This document shows, piece by piece, positions 37,491 through 48,659 of a stretch of 64,000 bases of DNA (its first letter is position 1; each line of letters starts with the position of its first letter). Location: positions 14,490,001-14,554,000 of the forward strand of contig NC_053416.1 in assembly GCF_016859285.1 (NCBI RefSeq), written 5' to 3'. Below the pieces are notes generated by a model. That model was given only the letters and a program-made list of their open reading frames with translations, did no database searches and was not told the origin of the DNA. The translations under genes and the position numbers were made by a program. The stretch is from Xiphias gladius. Its lineage: Eukaryota; Chordata; Actinopteri; Istiophoriformes; Xiphiidae.

Positions 37491-38654
37491 CTGAATACAA
37501 ACAACAGGGTTGACTAGCACCGATGCATATCTATATTTATATCTGTATAAATTGTTAGATATCCTGTTTGTGTATGTATAGTGTATATACACGTTTTCTT
37601 GCATTACATTTCTGCTTAAATACTATGAAGTGTATAAGTACGTTGCAGTAATTCTGATACATTTCTCTAACACATATTGTAAGATAGCACATCTAATGTA
37701 AAGGTGTCAGTATGCTTCAAATGAACTGGTTCCTAAAACCATCGCATCTGAAAACCCTCTCTGATGTCAGAACTGGAGGAGCATCATCCCAAACGGACAA
37801 TCAGAAAAAGCACACCCACTTTATAATGTTTGGCCAGATGTGCAGAGGTGAGAAAGGAGGGGTGGTTTGTACTTTTCTATTAACCTTTATTTTTTCATTC
37901 TCCACTCAACGACCATCATATTTTGCATGTACAACCAAGTGCAACACCATGAATACCTACGAGTAGAGACTGTGCGAAAGTGTGCGCCATTTTCCCACGG
38001 TTGGGGATTTGTGTAATGTGATTAATGACATTTTTGTGATGGACCTTTGAAAGCTGCTGGGAATCCTGGATTGAGTATGTATCACCATTTTGATCAAGAT
38101 GGTAAATAAGCTAATGGTCTTACATGAATTTCACTGGGTTAGTGGGTGAGTGACAGAGTGAGTGAGTCGATGCTGTCAGATGTACGAATGTCTTGGTTGT
38201 ACTGTGGAGCTACAAGTTGTTTCAGGGAACTGTTTTAAGAGGATTGAAAAAGTGAACCCAGTATTGTGAAATGTGTATAACCAATCAGCTGTAGAGACCC
38301 ACGATACTGAGTTCAGTCAACCCCCTCTCAGACACAGTGTCAACAGCGACTCTAAGGGATAGGTTCACATTTTTTCAAGTCTATTTAAAACAGTTCTCAC
38401 ATGCCCATATGTATGTTTAAAAGAGTTATTGGTGTTTGTAGGCTTTCCTCCTGTCCATGCTGGCTGTGAAGAGATCCCTTTTCACACTGACTCCAATGTA
38501 AGAAATTGGGGACAAAAACTTGTTCCTTCAATTGGATCGTATAGGTTCACGATATTATGTCCCACCACTGTGTCTAAAGTAATTATTCCTCTGTTTTTAG
38601 CCAAGAATGCTTCAAGTAGTCCTAGACTTCACAGTATGTAATTAATCTCTACAG

Positions 38655-38828
38655 GCGGGAAGTCCCAGTCGCCTAGCGGCTAATGCAACGTCCCATTTCT
38701 CAGTTCAGGCTTGGGACCTTTGTCGCATGTCATAACCTTCACTTTCTCCCCGTGTTTCCTGTCTCTACCTCTGGTGTCATTACTTCAACTACTATGCTCA
38801 CTACTGTCCAATAAAGCCGAAATAATTA
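38655..38828 (+). repeat. SINE-like element (family F)
   Basis: Starts GTCGCCTAGCGGCTAATGCA, resembling a tRNA-like A-box region, continues TTGGGACCTTTGTCGCATGT and CCGTGTTTCCTGTCTCTACC, and ends CTGTCCAATAAAGCCGAAAT with an A/T tail. This is the layout of a common teleost SINE-type repeat. Related pieces are at 29038-29172 and, reversed, at 56618-56795. Confidence 0.65.
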
Positions 38829-39330
38829 TAATAATTTTTTAAGAAACTTAATAGTCAACATCAATTTCTTTCATTCACAATAGGAACAAAACAGGGAGGT
38901 TGTATGTCTTCATTTAGAATGCAAAAATGTAATATGCTCATAATAAATGCACACACTTTGTCACACAGTGACACTTGGGGACAGGGTAATCATTAAGAAA
39001 AAGAAAAATCAATTTGTGGAAGACATTTCCTCTCTGCGTGTGCAAGAGCCTCATTCATTCTTTCCTAAAGCCATTTCTGCTGCGCACAAAAGGAAAGTTG
39101 GTCTGTTTGTGTGTGTATGTGTGCGTGTATGAGCGCACGCATGGTGAACCACCTTTTGTGCAATTCATTAGAAATTCTGCTGACAGAGACTTGCAGTGAA
39201 AGCATTTGTGTGTGCGTGTGTGCGTGGAAGGACTATCAAGAGGATTGCTCCTGCCTGGCGATGGCCTGCAGTTTTAAAGATATCAGCTCCTTCATATGAA
39301 GATGCATAACGTCACACACTAGCACACACT

Positions 39331-39332
<2 letters not shown>

Positions 39333-39419
<87 letters not shown>
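39333..39419. repeat. (CA)n microsatellite, about 43 units
   Basis: An uninterrupted CA run of about 87 bases preceded by two CACTAG-interrupted units. It is the longest pure dinucleotide repeat in the window. Confidence 0.97.
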
Positions 39420-39421
<2 letters not shown>

Positions 39422-39711
39422 AGTGGACAGCAGTGTGAACATCAATATATGTTTAGCATTTTGCCCACAAGCCTTTCTCATTACAGTTAATAATCCTGAT
39501 TAACACGAGCTGCAGTCAGAACACCCTGGCACTGGAAGAGAACAGAATGGTTCAATAATAGGCAGACACATAATGTACAGTGTCATTAAGAAAAAGAAAA
39601 ATGTAGTTTTAGTCATGGTTTGGGTTTATAACAAAGCTGTTAATCATCTAAACTATAAGAATTTTAACTTTGGTTCTTTCAAGGAATCCTGTAGAGACCC
39701 ATAAGAACATT

Positions 39712-40060
39712 TAAAGCTGCTATAATCTATATTTTTTTATTAACGATTAATCAAATGACTGTGTAATGTGAAAATTGTCGATCATAGTGGCAAACCTAAA
39801 TCAGAATTGTAACTTAACTCTGCAGTTCCCCTTAGCTCTACCGGAGTGTTTCAGCATCTTTCAACTCATTGTTTTGGTTTTATGGTCCACAGCCTTACTG
39901 TTGTGGTTCACTCTCTCACCGAACCTGTTTCCAGCCCCAGCAAGTGCTGAAAAAGCACTGATAAACCAACTGCTGTGTGGTGCTGGGCAGGTAGTGTATG
40001 GGGCGCAGAGGTGTGAAATTGGACAGGGTTTAAACTTCTCACTCAAGCTGTTTATTTTCC
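39712..40060 (+). repeat. Dispersed repeat (family E), plus orientation
   Basis: Contains AAGCTGCTATAATCTATATT, CAAATGACTGTGTAATGTGA, GTTTTATGGTCCACAGCCTT and GTGCTGGGCAGGTAGTGTAT. The reversed copy at 51170-51730 carries the later part of the same family (GTGCTGAGCAGGTAGTGTAC). The 100-codon open frames over it on both strands are repeat artefacts. Confidence 0.6.
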
Positions 40061-40239
40061 ATTCATCTTTTTGCGCGAATGCCTGAGTGTAACACCATGA
40101 AAAGCCTTCAAAGAGAGACTGACTGGATGTGTGCACCATAACTTCCATTTGTACGAGACTGCAAAGATACACAAAAGAGAGCATTCGGGGAGGCAGTGGG
40201 ATGCAGCCAGGAGGAGGCCACGATGCCAAGTTTTTTGCC

Positions 40240-43200
40240 CCACCTTCAAATCAGCAGATATAAATACTTTTACCTTTAGACATGTCTGGATGACACTTTG
40301 TGTGACTTGATTTGTTTGCAGAGGCCTCGGACTCTTTCTATATTTCTACTCCAATGAAACACAGCTGCAAACCAAAACTCACCAGAAAATAAATCCACTT
40401 GTTTTCTGCAGCCTGTTTTTTAAATCTCTTTTGAGTATTATTGACCCCCAAGGCCTCGGAAATGCTTTGACTTAAAATGTTTTGATTTATTTAAGGTTAT
40501 GAAAATAAATAACAGTGGCTCCTCTATGGTTTGTGTCCGGTCCCCAGTCTAATGTGGGTCAGTTTGACCTGGACAGCTGTGTGGACATGTATGAATATTA
40601 AAATAAGTGCTATAATCACTCTCCATTTAACAGCCTTCAAACATATGCCATGCTTTAAACTGTGCATGAATAGTTGTATAAATCTTTCAGTATGCACTCA
40701 TCTACAGTGAGTTCATCATCCAGGGACCCACACTCTCTACAAGGCCATTCATTTTTCATGGAGCCCCCGCTGGTGATTGAGTATGTCCACAAGTAGGACC
40801 GGGAAATTACTGTGAGAATCGTAGACGCTTTGTGTTGCAAATGCGAAACAGCACAAAGGCATTTATCTGATTAAATGTTCCTCTTTCCTTTTATCTGCTA
40901 TTACAACATACTTCCATAAATATGCAGATTGTATTAGACATCATGCCGCATTGTAATTTACTCGGACTGAGGCACTGTGTGGCAAAACCCTTTGAATTTA
41001 GAGACTAGTCAGATAAAAATCAGAAAAAAGTCAGAGTTCTAAGATTTAAGGCTGAATTTTAAAGTAATGCTAAAAATTATCTCCAAGCTTACTGCTGATG
41101 ATTTGAGACTCTGCTGCAAACAGTGGTTCAAAACACTTTTTAAAATTACAAATGTTGGGATTCTGATTGGTGTTTATTTGATTTCTGAAATGAATCTGTT
41201 CATTAACATCTATTATTTCTAAGATGAGCATCAGAACTTGTGAATGTTTTTTTTTTTTTATATACAGCTGTAACCCGCCACTAGTGTTAATTTAGACAAT
41301 GGATGAGCCACTACAGTGTAATAAAACCCCAAAAGCTAGATTTACAGAAAACAAATTCAAGCAATAAAATAACCTCATTATAACCCATGAAGAAAATCCT
41401 CTGGAATATTAAAAGAAAAAAAAAAGATTTGTTACAGTAATATACATAAAGTATAGTGAGGAAAAATTCTTGTAAAATGTTCAGCTGGTTTAACAATGTT
41501 CATTCAGTGTATACGTCGCTTTTTTTGACGTAGGGCTAACGTTGGTCTGAACACAGCCAGGATGCATTTTACATAATCACTTGTTCACTGCCCTCGTCAC
41601 ATCAGTACAGGTCAAAAAATGTTTGTTTGTTTGTTTGGTTTTTTTGTTTGGTTGGTTGGTTGGTTGGTTGGTGTTTTTTTTTTTTTTTTTGCTTTGTTCA
41701 CAAAGCTGTTTTACTTCCATACTTTTTTTTGTGTGTGTTTGCTTTAATGTTTTACAGCTGTGAACATGCCCTCCAGTTCCTTTGTGCAACGCAGTAGCCC
41801 AGTCAACATCAGATTCATCAGCAGGACATGAAAAATCAAGCGCATTACTACATTTTGAGTGGGAACAGGCTACATACTCAAATCTGCATGTGGTATGGAG
41901 TGAAACCAAGAAACTCTGGTACTGCAGACATGATCAGTCGTCAAAACACAAAATGGAAAACGATTCCTTCCATAGGAAAGTGGTATCAGTGGCTTTAAAG
42001 TAGGCCAAGGTGTGGCCTCATTGTAGAGACATCTCCTCACTGTGTTCTCCTTCGCCCACACTTCTATATTTGGAGTACATGTCACACTGCCTGCAGTAAT
42101 CTTCCCATCAGGGAGGAGCTGAGCTCAGTTTGGTGATCTAAATTAGTGGTATTCAAACTTTGTTCAAGTGACTTTTTTGTAAAAGATTCAACCTCTTCGA
42201 TGAAAGTAAAAGAGAGATCTTGACGAGCATTAATCACAAGTAGTTTTAATGTGAAAACAAGTGCTCAACAGGGTTCCTCGTGGTTATGTTAAGCATCTTA
42301 TAGAACATCTTCTTAATTCCATACTGAATTTCATGAAGCCTATGAATTTGAACAGTTACCAAGTGATAGGGTATCTGGAAGGCAACTGCCAGCACAGTTG
42401 ATTTGGGTTCATCACTCCTCATCGTCATAGAGCCAGAAAATCCAAATTTGATCTAGAAGAGAGTCTGGAAAGATGAGGAGGGGGCAAACATTATGGCTAC
42501 CTTTTCACACTCTTAAGTCTTTTCAAGAAATTGGGAATTTTATATAGAGTTCAGTGAAGGCTGAGATTTTGCAAGGGACTGGCTGCTTTAGGTTGACAAA
42601 ACTTCAATAATAGGCAATTTACAGCATGTATTATATCAAACTGATGTAAATTATTTGGAAAGCTGACAGATACAGCTTTCAATGGTATTTAATGAACAGA
42701 GTGAACAGAGTACTGAATGGTCTGACTAAAGGTTTAAGCAATTTATCGGGCTGTACATTTGTGATAAATAGCCCATACGTTGATGTTTACCATGTACATT
42801 TTCCATAATGTCCCTGAAACTACATGTCTACATGGGGTAGAGCTGTAGGTGTGATGTCTAGAAAATATGCGCTTTTATACCAACTTTTCTGAGATCCTGG
42901 GAAGAGGCTAATAATTGACACTCCTATACTTAGTTTGGCCCAAATGAATGCACGACTGCCGGACATCATGATGGGGGCTTAAACGCTTCAAACGCTTCAA
43001 ATCGTGTGGGTTTGCAGCATTTGACTGACCACGCCCTCAGGAATGCCGGTGGTTACCAATGGGGGTATAATATCGAAATTGATTTACCTCTGTGTTGATT
43101 CATTCTTTCATTTAAGTGGGAACTAATAAGCATTTATTAATCCATTCATTGGGAGGAAACGGAGGCACTCTGGTGTTGGCAAAACATAGACTACATCTGA
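40240..43200. other. Gene-poor spacer upstream of the C11orf87-like gene
   Basis: Nothing recognisable is coded here. A minus-strand frame at 40655-40840 rich in Cys and acidic residues has no partner exons. The stretch includes a GGTT-type simple repeat at 41637-41672 followed by a T run. Being next to a probable neuronal gene it might carry enhancers, but none can be seen from one sequence. Confidence 0.5.
41621..41690. repeat. (TTTG)n-(GGTT)n and poly-T simple repeat
   Basis: Four GTTT units, then about six GGTT units, then a T run of about 16. It produces spurious Phe/Leu/Val-rich open frames. Confidence 0.9.
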
Positions 43201-43259
43201 AGGAGAAAAAAAAAAAAAACAGCCCTGCCAGCTGACTGGTATATGGGACCTTTAATGCA

Positions 43260-43598
43260 GCCGCAGCTCTTCATTCAGATGCTGAGTGGAGCAGCGGGTG
43301 ACCGGAGGAGGAAAACCAGAACACAGCTCTATTCTAATCGCATTTTTAAAGCCCCACTTTGATGCCTACTGAGGGATCCCCCCCCCGCCCCCCTACCTAC
43401 GTTACCTATAGCATTTAGCCCGGAGAGCGCTGTCCTGGATGCAGACTGAGCGGATTGCGGCAGTCTACGCGTCCTGGATGATCGGAGCTCAGCAGCAGCA
43501 TCCCACTGTATGAAATACGTCACCGGGATCCGGTTTTCCCATATACACGTATCGGCTCTCCTCTCACGGACTGTTTCGCGGACTGACTGTTTCGTCAG
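43260..43598 (+). promoter_or_regulatory. Probable promoter and 5' untranslated exon of the C11orf87-like gene
   Basis: GC and CpG content rise sharply here against AT-rich flanks. A good donor (GTCAG then GTAAGAC) ends a likely untranslated first exon at 43598, and a matching acceptor (TCTTCTTTTCGGTGCAG) closes at 44091, just before the coding exon. A TACGTCAC block at 43517 resembles a cAMP-response half site. The transcription start is not resolved; the exon is inferred from splice signals and composition. Confidence 0.5.
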
Positions 43599-44099
43599 GT
43601 AAGACTTCAGCCTTTGCCTCCCTCCATTTGAACAGACTGCATCGGCTTGAGACGGAACCGATGCAGACGTTATCCTCTGCGTAAAGCTGACATTCTTGTC
43701 CCAAAACGCTGCTGCGTGGAGTCTAGGAAAGGATGGTTTCTGTTCGGCTACATCTCGTAGGCCTGCACATTCGCTACAATAGATGATGTAGCCTATTGTC
43801 CCGACTTCTACCCTGTCTTACATTCATAGCGACGTCCGTTAAAAAACAAACAAAAACAAAAAAAACTGATCGACAGCATAAGCTCGACGAAGGGTTGTCG
43901 GGGTTTGAATCTAACATTGTGATTTTTGTGTCAAATAGTGCGCATTTCCCATGTTAATTGTTTCAGATTGGCTCTCCTAAAGCAGCCTGGGCGAATTGAT
44001 AAGGGTCTGTGGGCGGGTTTCTGATGGTTCTGATGGGCAGCCTCCTCTGGAGCTGGATGAGCGGGTCTCATGTGTCTTCTTTTCGGTGCAGGTAACCAC

Positions 44100-44126
44100 A
44101 TGCGCGGGCCGGTGTCACCGCGCTGA
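44100..44126 (+). promoter_or_regulatory. Upstream ORF in the C11orf87-like 5'UTR
   Basis: If splicing uses the acceptor at 44091, the first ATG of exon 2 opens an eight-codon ORF (MRGPVSPR, then TGA) that ends 71 bases before the main ATG at 44198. The spacing would allow reinitiation, so it could dampen translation. This is an inference from position. Confidence 0.45.
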
Positions 44127-44197
44127 GCCCGGAGAGCACGAAGGGTACTGGGGTACTGGGGTCAGGGAGACAAGCGAGGCCGGGGAAGGTGGACCGG

Positions 44198-44629
44198 ATG
44201 ACAGCCAGAACCTCTGAGGCCTCGGGACAGTCGGTGCCGCTGCACCGCTGTAACGGGGTTTTCCAGGCCAATAACGGCACCTGCGCGGAGCAGCTCGGCG
44301 CCTTTCCGCCGTTCTCCTCCACCCTCGCGCTCCTCGTGCTGGTGGCCGTGCTCGTGGGGATCGTCCTCGTTTCCCTGGCAACGTTCCACTTCCACAAGAG
44401 GAAGCTTCGGAATAGGAAGATCCAGCGCGCGCAGGAGGAATACGAGCGCGACAGTCGCAGCCCCGCGCGCGCCGCGGCGAGCGGGGAGCCCGTGAGGCCG
44501 TGCGTCATCGTCCGACCGGTGAGATGTGAGGAGAAGCTCTCGTGCCAGAGCACGGAGAGCGGGGACGTCACCGGAGCGGGACCGGAGGACCAACAGGCGC
44601 TGAACGAGACGGCTCCTCTTGACTGTTAA
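44198..44629 (+). CDS. C11orf87 (NEURIM1)-like single-pass membrane protein
   Basis: A single-exon frame of 143 residues. The start is the ATG at 44198, giving MTAR, which resembles the human MSAR start; an in-frame GTG nine bases upstream is not needed. A short outer part has two Cys residues and a sequon at N26-G-T. One hydrophobic segment spans about 42-63 (STLALLVLVAVLVGIVLVSL), followed by a basic stop-transfer patch HKRKLRNRK and then QRAQEEYERD (76-85). The helix, basic patch and YERD block closely match human C11orf87, a brain-expressed membrane protein of unknown function (197 aa). The tail differs and is shorter, lacking the Pro-rich end. There is no signal peptide, so it should insert as a type III protein. 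It may be a teleost paralogue rather than the direct orthologue, so no symbol is given. Confidence 0.88.
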   Translation: MTARTSEASGQSVPLHRCNGVFQANNGTCAEQLGAFPPFSSTLALLVLVAVLVGIVLVSLATFHFHKRKLRNRKIQRAQEEYERDSRSPARAAASGEPVRPCVIVRPVRCEEKLSCQSTESGDVTGAGPEDQQALNETAPLDC

Positions 44630-44836
44630 CTTAGTGCAACTTCAGGGAATGAGACTGTGGAATTAACAGGAAAAGCAATAAGGCACAAAGAACTCCCACA
44701 CACATCTCTGCTGCTTGTAGATGACTTAGAAACAGCAGGAAAACATAAATGCAGAATACTGAGCAGAATAGTAGGCCTAGAGGTAACACTAGTACAGTGG
44801 CACATGCAGACGGTGACAAATTAAAGGAAAAACCCG

Positions 44837-44842
44837 AATAAA
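44837..44842 (+). terminator. Candidate poly(A) signal of the C11orf87-like gene
   Basis: AATAAA 208 bases after the stop codon. Other AATAAA sites further on (near 46850) could serve a longer 3'UTR. Confidence 0.4.
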
Positions 44843-44879
44843 TGAGAGGAGAAACCTAACGAATGCAGATGCTCCACAA

Positions 44880-45985
44880 AGGTGCACTGCAGGGTACAAC
44901 TCGGCAATTAACATCCAATCATGCTCTGTTGCATGTAAAAAAAAATCTGAGCAGGCCCAGTTGATTCTGATTTTGTATCAAGATGGCAGGAGGAGAAGAT
45001 CTGAGTGACTCTGAAAGAAGGTTCATTGTTGGGGCAACGGATGGCAGGAGCTTCAGTCAAAAAGACAGTTCAACTGGCTGGTGTTTCAATAGGACCAGTG
45101 ACTAAAGTGACATCTGCATTTACATCTATGGGAAAGACATCAGTATATAGGGTCGGAAATTGTGGTCGACAGCGCACATTTGACGAGCGTGATGCTCGTG
45201 CGTTAGTGCAATATGTAAAGAAAAACAGAAATCAAACTCTTCCTCAGGTGACTGAGAATGTCAGCGCAGGCTGGATCAGACCGTGTCAGCAAGAACAGTC
45301 CATCGACAGTTAGAGAGGGTTATAGTGGGGTTGCTGTCCATAGACCTCTCATTACAACGATGAATGCACATTTGAGAGTTCAATGGTGCAAAAACCACAG
45401 GCGCTGGTCTAAAGAGATGTGGAAAAAAGGTCAGATGAGTCATCCTTCGGCATATTCTCAACAAGTGGGCGAGTGCATGTACTGCGTACACCAAGAGAAA
45501 GCTAAAGGCCTGAATGCTTGACCCCTACACCGGGGGGAGCTGGTGGCTCTGTTATGCTGTAGGGGGGCATTTTGCTGGCATGGTTTGGGTCCACTTGTAC
45601 CCCTACAGGAAAGGGTAACTGCAAATCAAAGGACCGCAAATCAATACAAAGTTGTTCTGATTGATCACATTTATCCTATGATGAAACATTTCTATCCGAA
45701 CTCCATAGCATATAGATGTGGTCTCTTCATGGAGAAGACCACTACTATATGCTGTGGCCTTCACAGTCACCAGATCTCAACCCAGCTGAAGACCTACGGG
45801 AGATTTTGAACCGACATGTTAGACAGCGCTCTCCACCACCATCACCAAAACACCGAATGAGGGAATATCTTTTGAAAGAATAATGTTCATCCCTCCAGTA
45901 GAGTTCCCGAGACTTGTAGAATTAATGCCAAGGCGCACCGAAGCTGTTCTGGTGGCCTGTGTTGGTCCAACACCTTACTAAGGCG
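44880..45985 (+). pseudogene. Tc1-like transposase pseudogene
   Basis: The plus strand, in several frames, encodes a Tc1 transposase: an N-terminal helix-turn-helix part with RMAGASVKKTVQLAGVSIGP and CGRQRTFDERDARALVQYVK, then LRVQWCKNHRRWSKEMWKK with the catalytic Ser-Asp region damaged, then CCRGAFCWHGLGPLVPLQER, and a 3' end with [14 protein letters not shown] sequence near 45774-45800. Frameshifts and stops are frequent. It is a different lineage from the relic at 19.6 kb. It begins about 250 bases after the C11orf87-like stop, so it may be transcribed in that gene's 3'UTR. Confidence 0.85.
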
Positions 45986-45989
45986 CTAT

Positions 45990-47930
45990 GTTGGTATTTT
46001 CTTTAATTTGTCACTCGTCTGTAGGTAAGCTATGTGGCTACACTCCTTCCTCTTACACTAGTATTTAGCCAACCGATAACTCCTTATGGGGACTGTATAA
46101 AGTACTTGCCTGCTTTGACTTTTGGACCCCGTCTTCTTTCCAAGCCTAAAACATTGTTTAGACCTCAAAGATGTTTAAACTTTAAATCCTCCCTGGGATG
46201 TGACACACGGTTGTGTTAAATTATTAAGAGTTGATGACACAATACAGACCATTATGGCTCGCTGATCTATCTTGGCATGTCCTCTGACACACTACCAGTA
46301 TGTAGTTAGACTATAATGGATGTTGTGGTGCTGTTAGGCAGTGCAAAGCTGCATATAGGCTATAGAAATAGCTTATTTGTTTGCGTAGTATTTTTTCCTT
46401 CAATTAAGTGACTTAGAATATTTGCATAAAGTACTGTCCTCCAATGTCTGTTAGACATCTGTAGGTAGCTCTAGTTAGCCTGACAGGATGCAAGACTTTT
46501 TTGCTGTAGTTATGCACATAAGATTTTTTCTTTAATGTGTCAGATAGTAAATTTTTGCGCTAATACAGTATTTTCATTTTTGAGTATTTTTAATGTATTC
46601 TCTGACATGTAGTAAATTGAGAATCCTTCCAACAAAGGGTTTCAGTTCAAGGCAATCTTTTTTTTTTTTATGATCCTTCCATATTGCATAATAGTGGGCC
46701 TAATAGAAATTCTATGTCATTAATTATATGATTTCACTGTAAATGTATGCCATTATAAGAGCTGGAATGTTTTACAGTAACATCATCTTTCTGGAGTTCA
46801 TATAATCTGCCTTATCAAAGGAAAATATGTAATATTCAAAGTTTATAAATAAATACTTACATTATGTTAATCCTTTGAATGTGTCAGTAATCTTAAACAC
46901 TTGTAGCCTCTTGACCATTAACAAGCAAAACTGAATGGTACTACTCAGGTAAATGTGCAGCTACACAGAATATATAACTGGCTGCGTAAATATCCAACAT
47001 TAACCCCATATAATATAGTATAGGTGACATTTGATAATACAAAAATGTTTGGCTGGATTTTCATTTCATCAACCATTCCACTAGACAAGTACATGTGACC
47101 TTCCCAGGGGAGATCTATAGAATTTATTCAGGATCTATTACATAAGGACCCTTGTAGCCAGCAAATAACTATGTCACTGCATAAAGAATTTTTATAATAT
47201 GTAGGTACATATGAAGTGCATGTGGGTACATGTACTATAGAACCATGTCTGTTGACTGCATATACAATAAGGTCTACTGTGTAGCCAATATCAATCTCAG
47301 TGATTAATTGACATGAAGGTTATCCAAAGAAGTACCATTCTTAATCTCAACAGCCTTAGCCTGTGATGGCACCACAGCATGTCTTATTGGAGGTCAGTGG
47401 AAGTGAATCAGCATCAGTCAGTGTGTTGGCCAGGTACCAGGACACCATGTTCCTGCTCTTCCCCAGCGAAAAAGGCTTGGGAATATGAAGAAATCCCTGG
47501 CAAGGCTCCAGCTCTGGAAGATGCACCGACAGACTGCCCTACTGTCTATTTCTTATCTGATTGGCATAAGTGCAACAGAATGAAACCATTTATCTTGGCA
47601 AGGAAATTGGAAGTAAGTCAATGAAAGATGACTAATGCAGTCTACATTTAAACATGTTTCCTTCCGGACAATTTATAGATTAGGATCCACAACATCATGC
47701 ATGTTTTCAGCATGAAAAAGATACAGTATGTAGTTGTCATGACCAAATAAGATTACAATATTTTTGCCTACCAGTCATCTCATGGAAATACACATCTCTC
47801 TGTTTGACCTGGCTGTGAGACACTTTTCCATCCACTAAAGGCAGAGTTAAATTTTATTTATTTGTTTCGGGGATGAAATACCTCCTCCAATTCATGGCAA
47901 GATAAGATGAAGGATGAAGCTAGCTGGCTG
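45990..47930. other. Gene-free AT-rich spacer
   Basis: No coding exon or named repeat was identified. An 81-codon plus frame at 47379-47624 has no supporting splice structure or family motif. Confidence 0.5.
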
Positions 47931-48650
47931 TCAGTGGCAAGGAATGGATTTGCGAAACCAAACCCAGGGATGGATGGAAGTGAATGGCAAATAGATGGAT
48001 ATTGGCAGTTAGAGATGGATGGATGGGTGGAGGTCAGTGGCTAGGAAAGTGTAGAGGTCAGTAGTTACGATTGGATGGAGGTCAGTAGCTAGGAATGGGT
48101 GGAGGTCAGTGGCTAAGAATGAATGGAGGTCAGTGGCTAGGAATCAGTGGAAGCCAGTGGATAGGAATGGATGGATAAACGAAAGGAGGACAGTGGCTAG
48201 GGATGGACGAAAGTCAGTAGCTGGGGATGGAACGACGACAGTGGCTATAAACAATTGAGGGCAGTGGCTAGGCATGGACGAAGGTCAGTAACTAGGGATG
48301 GAAGGAGGACAGTAGCTATGAACAATTGAGGGCCGTAGCTAAGAAAAAGTGGAGATCAGTAGCTAGGAATGGATTGAGGTCAGTGACTAGGAGTGGGTGA
48401 AGGTCATTGGCTAAGAATGAATGGAGGTCAGTGGCTAGGAATCAGTGGAAGTCAGTGGATAGCAATGAATCAACAATGGATGACTGAGAATGGGTGAAGG
48501 TCAGTGGCCAGGGATGGAGGGAGGACAGTGGCTAGGAATGGGTGGAGGTCAGTGGATAGGAATGAGTGGAGGTCAGTGGATAGGAAATGATGGAGGTCAG
48601 AGGTCAGTGGTTGGGAATGAATGAGATGATGGAAGTCATTATTTGGGGAT
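47925..48650. repeat. Degenerate 24-bp minisatellite (GGAGGTCAGTGGCTAGGAAT)
   Basis: About 28-30 tandem units of roughly 24 bases built on GGAGGTCAGTGGCTAGGAAT. Units vary by substitution and small indels. There is higher-order structure: the ordered three-unit block starting GGCTAAGAATGAATGGAGGT occurs at 48111 and again at 48409, 298 bases apart, and a unit with ACAATTGAGGGC occurs twice at 48250-48335. No open frame spans the array. Confidence 0.92.
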
Positions 48651-48659
48651 AAATGAATT

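Noticed and set aside
40655-40840. Cys-rich minus-strand open frame
   Set aside because: It lacks a convincing donor, partner exons or recognisable motif; chance is the simpler reading.
44189-44197. Upstream in-frame GTG as start of the C11orf87-like protein
   Set aside because: The ATG at 44198 gives MTAR, matching the human N-terminus, and a GTG start is unlikely in a vertebrate mRNA.
44068-44593. Long antisense open frames (up to 167 codons) opposite the C11orf87-like gene
   Set aside because: They are mirror frames of a GC-rich coding exon, with Arg/Pro/Ala-rich translations and no family resemblance.
47379-47624. Frame with an EEIPG-like stretch that briefly suggested a mitochondrial cytochrome P450 N-terminus
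   Set aside because: No further P450 motif, no heme-binding exon and no splice partner exists nearby; the similarity is a few residues.
47925-48650. Possible CRISPR-like array from regularly spaced repeats
   Set aside because: The units are directly adjacent without unique spacers, diverged, and in a vertebrate genome; it is a minisatellite.
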